Shown: positions 55,206-64,000 of the stretch, piece by piece
How positions within the stretch are numbered: position 1 is the stretch's first letter
Layout of the letters: every line of letters begins with the position of its first letter
Source of the DNA: Astragalus membranaceus
Taxonomy: Eukaryota > Streptophyta > Magnoliopsida > Fabales > Fabaceae
NCBI GenBank assembly: GCA_039519185.1
Contig: CM076848.1
Coordinates: 123,492,871 to 123,556,870 of the forward strand
Direction: 5' to 3'
Length of the DNA: 64,000 nucleotides
The notes under the pieces: model-generated
The model's input: only the letters and a program-made list of their open reading frames with translations
Told to the model about the DNA's origin: nothing
Databases searched by the model: none
Made by a program: the position numbers and the translations under genes

Positions 55206-55619
55206 ATGCCAACCTCCTGTTATGTCATCCTCTTCCTAACGCTTGCAAATGCTTTCAGTATTTCCTTATCTGATGCCAAGCTTTACGACAGCAAAGCCAG
55301 GAATGACATCAATAGCGACCATGCAGCTGAAATTAGCCTCCGTGCTGCATTACCTTCAATGGCATCATTGGTGTACATTAACTGCAGCTCTGGAGAACGC
55401 TTTACAATCGGACCAGGACAAACTCATCAATGGCTTGCTGTCATTAATATGGTTGAGTCTTGTCATGCGCAATGGGGCCATTCCGAAGCCACTTTCAATG
55501 CATTTGATGCCCAATCTGACACCGACCATGTAATTGTTCATTGGCTGGTAAAGCCAGATGGTTTGTATCATAGCTGGGATTATTTTAATTGGGAAAAAAA
55601 GGCTACTTGGTTACATTGA
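55206..55619 (+). CDS. S1-family self-incompatibility protein homologue (SPH), 137 aa
   Basis: Single-exon secreted protein and paralogue of the gene at 10911-11309. Residues 1 to about 24 form a signal peptide (CYVILFLTLANAFSISLS). The mature part shares the same landmarks: THQW, VESCHAQW, ATFNAFDAQSD, HWLVKPDGLYHS and a final NWEKKATW block, so this is the S1 fold type. It has an extra roughly 20-residue charged segment after the signal peptide and lacks the Cys near the C-terminus of the first paralogue. The ATG at 55206 is preferred over an upstream non-ATG codon because it directly precedes the signal peptide and aligns with the paralogue's Met-Xaa-Thr-Ser start. Function unknown; the family may act in pollen-pistil or other cell-cell signalling. 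Confidence 0.9.
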   Translation: MPTSCYVILFLTLANAFSISLSDAKLYDSKARNDINSDHAAEISLRAALPSMASLVYINCSSGERFTIGPGQTHQWLAVINMVESCHAQWGHSEATFNAFDAQSDTDHVIVHWLVKPDGLYHSWDYFNWEKKATWLH

Positions 55620-56279
55620 TTACTAAAATGATGTTGATGCTATTGATATATATATAATAACCCATTTGGATATTAGATATCCGAATGGTCTGGATACCTT
55701 GCATTACCTTTCTGTTTGATCAATTCATTTCTCATACTACGACAGCCCTAAAATAAAAGCAAAATAGTACATGTAAAAACATGTACGTTTTTTCTTATAT
55801 TTTAGGAGAGAGAGAGAGAGTAATCTACATCTTCGACCCTTCTTATATTTCCAAAAAAACTATTCATCGTTTTCCACATCTCATGAATGTTAAATTAAAG
55901 GAGAATTCTACCGTACCAATTGAGTTTTGATGGGCGTAAATTAAAGGAGAATTCTACTCATGAATATTATAAAATATTTAAATTTAAAAAAATTAGGTGT
56001 CATTGAGTGGTTGGATGTTGGGTGTCACGCCGGAATGTTTAACAACGGGCGTAAAATTTTCATTTTAAACACTTAAAAAACTCACAATAATGTGGTTTGT
56101 AAGTTTGTTATTAGTGAAAACTGATGATCAAACTTTTTTTATTAAATATTAAGTTTTTTCAGTTTCCCAATTCAATAAACAATTTTGGAGTCGATTAATC
56201 GTTAACACAAATTATAAAAATAAAAACATTGAATGAAATAAAAAAAGTAAAATCCAATATTAAGAAACGAGTTTATTAA
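55620..56279. other. A/T-rich downstream region, no gene recognised
   Basis: A GA microsatellite lies at about 55807-55820, and the phrase TAAATTAAAGGAGAATTCTAC occurs twice (about 55891 and 55938). No coding or terminal-repeat signal. Confidence 0.5.
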
Positions 56280-57002
56280 TTACCATGATTTCTCATAGTA
56301 TACATTATGTCGGTTTACAATATACAAGTACCGAATACAAAATTACAATGAGAAAAATATATATTGTTCTGGACTGGGCCAAGCCCAATCCGTTGCGGCC
56401 CAAGACGAGCACACCAGCAACTCACGGGGGCGCTCCCTGTAGCACGCGCTTCAACGGCCCAAATCGGACCGGACCGATCGAACGGCCCAGATGACTCTGT
56501 TATGCCTAGGCGTTGAGGGAGACCCCCCCCCCCCCACATCTATAAATACAACATCAACCACAGATGTCAGGTACACATCTCTCATTTGGACCTCACTCTG
56601 ACTCCTGATTGCTGACTTTGGAATCAGAGTGTCTGTAGGTACCAAACCCCCTCCGACCTTGGGGTAGGAGTGGACGACTTCAAAGGGATCATCTACCAAT
56701 TTCAACTCGGCTCTATCCGACTCAGGGAAAGGCACAGAACATTAGTGACTACAGTGGGAGACTATAACTCCTCATCTGCTCGTACCTCGTCCACTCTCGT
56801 CTTTCATGGAACCCCGAGGTTGGACCTCAGCCCGGGGGCAGCCCCAGTTGCAACCAACGGAAGAAGTTTAGCCCCGGCCTGTGCTGACTCCGAAGGGTTT
56901 TGTCGAAACCCTCCTTGAAGAAGAAGGCCAAGCGCCTTTGCCTCCCTAACTCCGAAGGTGTCAGACGACTAATTGACATGCTCTAAAAAAGAACTAAGGA
57001 TC
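56280..57002 (+). repeat. Gypsy LTR/leader remnant
   Basis: GC-richer stretch with GGCCCAAATCGG and CAACGGCCC units, a C run (56523-56536), a TATA-like CTATAAATACA (about 56541-56551) and GCAGCCCCAGTTG before gag-like coding. Its promoter, C run and GTAGGTACC order resembles the leader at 44456-44723. No second LTR is in the window, so the borders are open. Confidence 0.5.
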
Positions 57003-57890
57003 TCGAACATCAGGAAGCCCGTATGTCTCAGATGGAAGTAGATATGGTCGCGGTTAGAGCCAACGCCATTACCGATTTCAGGCGCCATCGTGCCAGATCC
57101 CCCCCAAAGGACCGTGGCGTCGAGACGCCACCGCTCTCTCGTATGGCGGAGACTGCACCATCGTTCGCCACCTCATCGCCAAGCCTAAGGCAACAAATCA
57201 CCACCCAAGTCACCTTTCTAGACTCCTCTTACTGGCCAAGTAGATCACCAGATCGGAGTTCCTCACTAGGCTCGTCGGACTCTCGCAGATGGAGCCTTAC
57301 CAATTACCCTCACAGAAGAAAGGACCACCGCGCGAGAATGTCCCCACCATCAATGAATACCCCATCCTGCGCTCTCTGGAAAATCCTTCGTCTTTTAATA
57401 TGTATGACGAGATGGGCGACCCGGAAAATTACATTGATTACTTTGAGTTGATGATGCAGTATCGCAACGCCGAAGACGAAGTAAAGTGCAAAATTTTTCC
57501 CCTCACCTTAGAGAAGTACACCTTGTTGTGGTTCAGGCAATTAAGGACAGACTCCATATCGTCCTCGGATCAACGCGCTAGCTTGTTTTCGTCCCATTTT
57601 CCGACTTCGAGAATGAAGCCCAAGTTGGATGAAGTCCTCCGAGCAGCCAGGCGAGGGGAAAAGGAGACCCTTCGGGAATACGTAGAGAGATAAACAAAGA
57701 AGCGGACAACGTTCGCAACCTCGAATACAAGATCTGACTCTTTATCATGAAGGACGACCTTAGGAAGGGGAGCTTGTTCGAGGTTGACGTCGGGGTTAAT
57801 TGGCCCAGGAATCTGGAAGATTTTCTTCGCAGATTGCAAAAGGACATCGATCATGAGGAATCCGCTGCCAGACCTGATGTGATCCACACA
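57003..57890 (+). pseudogene. Gypsy gag remnant 1
   Basis: Retrotrans_gag-like core (about 57289-57693) with GDPENYIDYFELMMQYRN, KCKIFPLTLEKYTLLWFRQL and RRGEKETLREYVER, then a stop at 57691-57693. Coding sense resumes beyond it in other frames up to about 57890. The N-terminal part (57023-57290, SRMAETAPSFATSSPSLRQQ) lies in a different frame, so there is at least one frameshift near 57290. It resembles Tat-type gag. Pol is absent. Confidence 0.75.
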
Positions 57891-58665
57891 TGCATCACTA
57901 AATTTAGGATCTAGAAAATTACAAATTTCTATGATTCTCTATGTCATGAATATGAATAAGAACACAATTTCAAGATTAGATCATGAAACTTACTTGAAGA
58001 ACACAAAATTGTAGAAAGAATAGAGATGAAGTGGAGAATGATGTCCGCCACTTCTTCCTTGGGAAGAAGATGAAGACCACACGCCGCTTTGAGCTTCTCC
58101 AAGCCTCAAAGGTAGGTGCTCAAGGTTCCATTCCAAGAACCAAGGAGAACATGATGAACTCACTTCTACAATGCTCTCAAGCTCTCACGCCTCACACCTC
58201 TCTTTGGCTCTCACGGCTCTAGCTTTTGCAAAATGTAGCAAATGATTTCACATTCATCAAAGAATCCAGAATTACAAGGAGTGGAATAGTATTTATTTGT
58301 TGGGTCCAATGGATCTTAATCCCAACATACAATCCACTTAGAGATAGGAAAACAAGGCCCATTGCCACATTAAATTAACTAAAGACCTTAACCTATTTAT
58401 TGCCTACAAGGCTCAAATCAAAAGCACATTACACTAGAAATGAAATCCTACACTTATTGAAAACAATTACAAGGAAATAGAAAACCCTAGAGTTTGGGAT
58501 GTATATGAATTTCCCAAAGTAACCTTGGTCACCTTTAGTGTGTCCTTGTCAATTATCAAGGTGGACACACTAAAGTATATTCCCTTTGAGTGTTGGATAT
58601 CTTTTTGCTCTTTTGAGTCTTGATATTTGTGACTTCCATCCAAGCGCTTATGAGTAGGCTAGCAA
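57891..58665. other. Unassigned segment inside or beside the gag remnants
   Basis: It separates two gag remnants. The left edge reads CACATGCATCACTA (57886-57899). The right edge reads TAGCAATGCATGTG, whose complement CACATGCATTGCTA is a near match, so the segment could be a roughly 770-bp insertion with short inverted ends. Inside are TAGTGTGTCCTTG and its inverse CAAGGTGGACACACTA. No protein domain is seen. Confidence 0.35.
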
Positions 58666-59430
58666 TGCATGTGGGCTCACATCAAGATCTGGCCTGGGGA
58701 AATTTCCGGATCAAAAGGAGCCTCTGCAAAAGAAAGATGCGGGAGGGTCCCAGTGTGATCGACAGTCTCGACCTAGAGTCGGACAACATTCGGAATTCAC
58801 CGAGCTGAATACCACACGAGAAAAAAGCCTATGGGAATGTGCCAGTTATTTGGTGTTCCAACTCCTTGATCTAAACCTTATCGCGGACACCATTAAGAAG
58901 TTCTTTGGTGTTCAATTGAAGCCTTTTGATAAGCTGGTTTATAGGAAACCCTACCTTGAGGGGATGGACAAAAAGGGGATTCAAGACTCTTGACTTTGCC
59001 ACGTTTTCCGGGGTATATGGCAAGTCAACTATGGAACGCATTGGCTGATTCACAACTCAAGGTGGAGAAGGAAACTAGAGTGAGTATCACAAATTGCAGC
59101 TATTCCCATTATCGTTGACTGGAAGAACTTTCATATGGTATTCCCCTGTTCCACCCAATTCTATTCAGACTCGGGCAGACATGGAAAGGTGCTTCCATGA
59201 GAGATTCTACTGGCCACAACTCGAAGTGACTGTAGCCGATCTCATGAAACTGAGACAAAAGGTGGATGAGCCTAAAGCAGAATTCACAAAGAGATTCAGG
59301 AAGATGGCTGGGAGGTGCACTGTGCAGTTCAATGAGATACAATATACTTCCATGGCTATCACTGGAATGCACCTCAGCTTAAGGAAAACCTGGTGGGCGA
59401 AGCTTGCTCTGACCTCAGTGGCCTAGCTCC
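58666..59430 (+). pseudogene. Gypsy gag remnant 2
   Basis: The clearest block is at 59094-59370: LFPLSLTGRTFIWYS, SIQTRADMERCFHERFYWPQ, VADLMKLRQKVDEPKAEF and RFRKMAGRC, a Retrotrans_gag core. Upstream (58700-59090) are fragments in several frames with stops. It differs in sequence from gag remnant 1, so at least two gypsy families contribute here. No pol follows. Confidence 0.75.
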
Positions 59431-59900
59431 AAGAGCTGTTCAAATTAATCAATTCATACAAGAAAGAGAAAAGAGGAGGTCTAACCGAGGCTGAGGCCCA
59501 TAGTTAGAATACAAGAGAATACACTAACAAAATTATTTATTTAAATATTATTTATTTAAAAAATTATTTATTGGTAAAATTATTTTTTTCATTATTAGTA
59601 TTTTAAACAACACTAACAAAAGAATACAAGAGCCTTACACGAGTTAAAAGAATTGAATGCTTTATGTATGTGGACAGTTTGCATAACATTGTCCTTGAGC
59701 AAATCTCAAAATGTAGATTCACATTAATGTGTTAAGTCTATTAAACTACAAGTTAACTTGCTAAAAGGAAATACCTGATAGAGCCATAATTTTCTCAACT
59801 ATGTTATGCTATTGCTTTTTTTTTGTTATGCTATTGTTAACTAACATCCTAAGGCATAATCAAGGAGTCGGGTTGTAATGCATATAATGCATATAAGTTA
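59431..59900. other. A/T-rich spacer
   Basis: It includes short ATTATTTATTTAAA repeats (59525-59575). No gene is seen. Confidence 0.5.
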
Positions 59901-60115
59901 GAGAAGACCGTGATGTAACAGTGCTGGGGTGGCCAATGCGTTGGACCTGGGCTGTTACAGCGCTCAATTGGTAGTGGGAGGTGTGTTTAACTTGCACTTA
60001 TGCCTCAGGTGCAAGGTTCGATTCCCACAGAAGGCAAAAATTCTACAAGGGGGGTAGAGAAGACCGTGATGTAACAGTGCTGGGGTGGCCAATGCGTTGG
60101 ACCTGGGTTGTTACA
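59901..60115 (+). mobile_element. tRNA-derived SINE flanked by a second copy of its tail
   Basis: GCTCAATTGGTAGTGGGAGG (59962-59981) fits a polymerase III A box and GGTTCGATTCC (60015-60025) is a perfect B box, about 45 bp apart as in tRNA genes. The tail GAGAAGACCGTGATGTAACA...TTGTTACA (60057-60115) also occurs, 59 bp with one mismatch, directly before the head (59901-59959). This suggests a full SINE joined to an earlier truncated copy. No tRNA cloverleaf can be drawn past the D arm, so it is not a tRNA gene. Confidence 0.7.
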
Positions 60116-60587
60116 CTGGGGATCTTTAATTAAGGATTTCCAACTTCAGGACCCCACTAACAGTACTAACATTTTAGTTTGTGTTTTTGTTGAGTTTTCA
60201 GGTTTTGTTACAGGTCACAGGCGCTGTCTCTGCTGAATTCTAGTATTTCCAGGCTTTAAAAAAATCGGTTTTGAGGAGACTTTCTCCGATTGCTGCGAAA
60301 ATTGGTCAAAAAATCAGAAAAAAATCAAGCAATAGGACTCCATAAAGGAGCTAAGGCCGAAAAATCCGAAATCCTTTCGTTTTCTATGTTTAATTAATAT
60401 TTCGAATTTTTGATAATCTCAAAAAAATCCCAAAAAAATTACATAATCTTATTTTGATTTTATTAGATTTTTAGTTGTGTTTTTATAGTTTTTAGATTAG
60501 GTTTGATTCATTTGTTGGTTTCTCCTTAGTTTTAGCATAACTTTTTATTTTATTTTATTTTATTCTAATCCTGATTATGAACCTTCA
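60116..60587. other. Non-coding stretch before the Athila-like remnant
   Basis: A/T-rich, with GGTTTTGTTACAGGTCACAG (60203-60222) and a purine-rich AAAAAATCAGAAAAAAATCAAG stretch. It may be eroded leader of the following gypsy element. No gene is seen. Confidence 0.4.
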
Positions 60588-61265
60588 TTAGAGGATCTCA
60601 TTAAACAGATGGCTATTCAAAAACTCCAATTCCAACAAACAACGGATTCCACACTTAGGAAATTGGAGATAATAGTTGGACAGTTAACCACTACAGTTAA
60701 TCAGATACAGACCTAGAGAACAAACCAACTGCCTGCCCAAACACTATTGAATCCAAATGACCCAAATACTCTCAATGTAAATGAAACTCCTCTTGTTGAA
60801 ACCTCAAGGGTGCCTGAAATGGTTGCTGTGAAAAGTAACAAAGCTATTGTTACTCAAGGAGTACCTAAACCTGTTGATGTTAAACAGGACAAACCACTCC
60901 CTAAAAATTTACAATATGCATACTTAGAAGGAAGTGGAAATTTATCTTTAATTATTTCAGGTAACCTTGAATTTGAACTGGAAAAGTTGCTGCCAACTCT
61001 AAGGGAACATAGGAGAGGTATCGAATGGACCTTGGCGAACATTCCTAATAAGAAAATGTGTCAAACACAACAACAACTCAGCCCCTTGATTCTGGATGTG
61101 TGGAAGAAGAATGTGACCAAACATGTGTGGGGTAACCATAAAAGAGCCTTTTTTGCCAAATACCAACCACCCACAAGCTTCAAGTTCTCCACCTTCAAGA
61201 GGGAGTTTTCTTTTCTTATTCTTAAGATATACTTGTTGGTTACATTGAGGACATTGTGTAATTTA
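60588..61265 (+). pseudogene. Athila-like gypsy gag-pol remnant
   Basis: Readable parts: LEDLIKQMAIQKLQFQQTTD with KLEIIVGQLTTTVNQIQ (gag tail) and an in-frame stop at about 60714. Next come NQLPAQTLLNPN and LPKNLQYAYLEGSGNLSLII (linker before RT), then REHRRGIEWTLANIPN. After about 61040 it jumps to basic sequence (KKNVTKHVWGNHKRAF) that looks like the far 3' end of pol, so RT, RNase H and integrase are deleted. The phrase GGACATTGTGTAATTTAAGT (61248-61267) before a GTGGGGG tract is typical of Athila-type elements after pol. Confidence 0.75.
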
Positions 61266-62606
61266 AGTGTGGGGGTGTGTCTTTTTGTTTTTATGTTTTT
61301 AATTTTTAACTATAAAAAAAGAAAAAAAATTGTTATTTTAGCATGTTTTTCCATGAGTTCTTGGTTTGTACAAGTTGTGAGTGATTTTACTATTCTAGGA
61401 CCATAGGTGTTTTGACATGACTTGATTGATTTCTTGTTGCTCTTGGTATAATAAGTTGGATATGAGCATTAAATGCTGCATCATCTGTAATAGTCATTGT
61501 CCCTGGCGAGAATTAAGTCTTTTAAAGGATGAACTACATTTTTGTCATTCTCTCATTTCTTGTGTGTGACTCACTCATGTTTGTTAGTTACTCTATAACT
61601 TGACTTGATTCTTGTTGAAACACTTGTTCTCATGCATGTTTGAAATGATCTAGGCAATTCTGTTTTTTTAGCTACTAGCAAATAAGCCTACCCTGAGTTA
61701 ACCCTTTGTGTAAGCCCATTTGAGCCTTTTTATCCCATTCTTTGTTTTATAGCTCATTACAGGCCCAAAAGTGAAAAACAATGTTATTACCCAATCTTAG
61801 AGGGTGAAGGAGCTTTGAATTGAAAATTGTGAAATCCATAAGTGTGGGGGTGTCCAAATTGTTGCAGTTGTGGTTCTCACTTGGGTTTGTTCTTGGGTTC
61901 TCAATGAAAAGTTTGGCAAGTACATTTGTATAGAAAAATATTCCCAAAAAAAAGAAAAAAAAAGTCAAAAGAAAGGGAAAAAAATGCAAAGTGTATATAT
62001 ATTTTTATCTTTGTATCAAAAAGAGTGTGAAAGTTGTGTGAAGAGAGTTATGGGAAGAAGTATCAAAGTAGAGAAGTTAGACATATATTGTTGAAGTTGG
62101 ATACTCTCGTGCTCACTTTAGAATTGATTTTCATTGCTTCTTTGCTCTCTTTGATTCTTTTTAGCCTAGTTCCCCCTTAGGATTATCCCACCTTGACCTT
62201 GGCCCCATTACAACCCTTATAAAGACATTCTGATCTTATGTGCATGTGTTCTTAAGTGTGGATGTTAGAATCTTGTCAAGCATATGGTAGTGCTAAATTT
62301 TAATGATGTGCTTATTATATATATGAGAGTAAACACAAGCCTAGCCACTTGAGTGATTGAGAGCATTACTTATACATATCCTGTGAGGACTCATCACTTA
62401 TGATTCACTCTCTAGCGTTCTATCCTCTTGTTTGCCTTGATTGTGTAATTAAGTGCTATCTTTGATTGTAATTCTCCTTGAAGCCTAGGAAAAGTATTTC
62501 TCTTATGACTTTTCATTCTTTAGGTTCATTGGAAACTCATGCATTGTTTTCATGTCTTGTTTTGTGTGCTTTGCCCGGAGTGCAAAACCTTAAGTGTGGG
62601 GGAATT
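61266..62606 (+). other. Long 3' untranslated region of the Athila-like element
   Basis: No coding domain. AAGTGTGGGGG occurs three times (about 61265, 61840, 62592); the last is next to the LTR start and is the likely polypurine tract. An A-rich stretch lies at 61935-61990. Confidence 0.6.
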
Positions 62607-62780
62607 TGATCAGTGTATTTTAATGCACTATTTATAGCTTTTCACTTGGTGATTTTAATTGTGCTTTGTGACTAATATTAATGTCTTAGCACGTTTCTAG
62701 ACTTTGGGTCCGAATTGAGCAATATAGCAATTTCTTGATTAATTCTTGTTTTTATTGCATATTGACCCCTGTCTACTCTA
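62607..62780 (+). repeat. Start of the 3' LTR of the Athila-like element
   Basis: TGATCAGTGTATTTTAATGC begins directly after AAGTGTGGGGGAATT. It is cut by a CACTA insertion at 62781; the remainder would lie beyond the window. Confidence 0.65.
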
Positions 62781-64000
62781 CACTAGTGGAAAAACAGGAT
62801 TCAAAGTCGGATATTTTGGACTTTTAAAGTCGGGTATAGGTTCTGGGATTTAAAGTCTATTAGAGCGACTTAGAAAAGTCCGGGATTTAAAGTCGGGTAT
62901 AGGTCCGACTTTAAAAGTCTGTTTTTAAGTCGAACAATAAACATCCGACTTTAGTTAACCGTTTATGCTGCGGTTCTGGCCTTTGTGGAAAACTTTTAAA
63001 GTCGGATTATAGTCAGATCCGACTTTAAAAGTGGGTTTTGAAAGTCGGATAACAAGAACATCCGACTTTAAAAGTGTTTATTTTTTATTTTATTTTTTTG
63101 CTTCTCCCTGCAGATACATATGCATAAATGTAACTTGTAATTATCATTACTATATTGAAACGGCTATACAAGAAGACCAGATATCCTTAAAGAGCATGTC
63201 AGCACATTAATTAGTCCAAAAGCACCGAATATGGTCTGTATATGAAAAGAAGCTAAAAAGTACATTTATCTAAGTTGAAGTTAATATTTGTTCAATAGCA
63301 ATAAAAGTGCGTATGAAAGAGAACATGCTTACATGATTCAACTCAATACCATTGCAAAATTTGTGATTTTTCTAAGAATGGTTCCAACATCGAGTATACC
63401 ATCAACATCAAATATCTCCAACCATGAGCCACTCACTCATGCCTTCAAAAGTAAGAGAGTCAAATTACTTATTTGCAACAAGAACTAGTAAAAAGTTGAA
63501 TAAAAATAAAAGTATAGGGAGATGCAAATCTGATGCTTTCAGTGGATACCAACATCAATTACTCATTGACAATTAGCTTCATAAATATCTTCAACCATAA
63601 CAAATATTAACTACTGGTAATTAGCATAAGGTGCTACAAAACTAGAAATTTCAAACAAAGAACAACCTTCACTCCACACCCCACCAAAGACACACACACA
63701 GAACACCACAGAAAAACATCTACAACACCTCTATTTTGATGAATTTATAATTTTTATTATTGCTCCTTTGATACAAAAAGACAAGATTGCTCAGAGCAAA
63801 GAAACAAACCAATTAAAAGAGTGGACTAGTGAAGACAAGACAATATATGTTCCACCAAGCAAGGGTGTCATATCAAACTTTTGATTCTTCTCAAAACATC
63901 TGTTGACCAACTTTGTTAGTATAACAATCATCTGCATATGCATCAATAATAGGGATGTATCATACAACAGTCACAAGATTCCTAGTCCATTAGAAGGATT
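62781..64000 (+). mobile_element. Left end of a CACTA element F, runs off the window
   Basis: Starts CACTAGTGGAAAAACAGG. Subterminal units AAAGTCGGAT and ATCCGACTTTAAAAGT alternate from 62799 to about 63075, at least eight copies. From 63100 to 64000 the sequence is A/T-rich with no domain I recognise. The opposite end and any transposase would be to the right. Confidence 0.75.

Noticed and set aside
59961..60035. tRNA gene
   Set aside because: A and B boxes are present, but no acceptor or anticodon stem can be drawn and the unit continues into a SINE tail.
61870..62094. Lys-rich small frame near the right end
   Set aside because: It spans an A-rich tract in the untranslated region of an Athila-like element, with no start context or domain.

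Overview
This is nuclear DNA of a flowering plant, probably a eudicot. It is almost entirely nested transposable elements (TEs), with plant-specific LTR families, CACTA (En/Spm) DNA transposons, an L1-type LINE and two small secreted proteins of the plant S1 (self-incompatibility protein homologue, SPH) family. A legume is possible from the general look of the repeats, but that is only an impression. The only genes that look like host genes are the two SPH genes at 10911-11309 and 55206-55619, both on the + strand. About 44 kb of transposons separates them.

Layout. 1-6028: 3' part of a Ty3/gypsy chromovirus with an open pol frame and its 3' LTR. 6029-7240: broken Tat-type gypsy RT/RNase H fragment. 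7241-9559: inverted LTR fragment of the same family as the first LTR. 9560-10085: a CACC/CCCTT tandem repeat and a CACTA end. 10911-11309: first SPH gene. 12446-15606: 5'-truncated LINE with a 9-bp target duplication. 15748-16466: CG-rich Mutator-like non-autonomous element. 17028-18650: mini-CACTA and a broken CACTA accessory gene. 19080-25936: Ty1/copia element with gag only, two nearly identical 2-kb LTRs and an extra truncated copy upstream. 25937-44723: an old minus-strand gypsy leader/gag region, split by a recent large LTR element with almost no interior (26607-32269, TSD CTAGC) and by CACTA element B1 (33624-43923, TSD AGG). B1 itself carries another CACTA element, C (37702-42205, TSD TAT). 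44724-54535: CACTA element B2 (TSD GGA), which looks complete. 55206-55619: second SPH gene. 56280-62780: eroded gypsy remnants (two gag types and an Athila-like 3' end) plus a tRNA-derived SINE. 62781 to the right edge: the left end of another CACTA element.

The most interesting system is element B2. It has matching CACTA ends, a perfect 3-bp duplication, dense AGCGCT subterminal repeats, an uninterrupted 1090-residue TNP2 transposase, and a second gene. I could assemble that second gene from 13 GT-AG exons into one 798-residue frame. It joins a Transposase_24-like region, a DUF8039-like region, a short tandem repeat and a C48/Ulp1-type SUMO-protease domain with His, Asp, Gln and Cys all present. 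The two genes lie on the same strand, transposase first, the usual two-gene CACTA layout. B1 is a deleted and mutated sister of B2, and element C landed in exon 1 of B1's accessory gene.

Order of events inferred from nesting: old gypsy element, then B1, B2 and the short-interior LTR element inserted into it, then C into B1. The two LTR pairs that can be compared are nearly identical, so some of this activity is recent.
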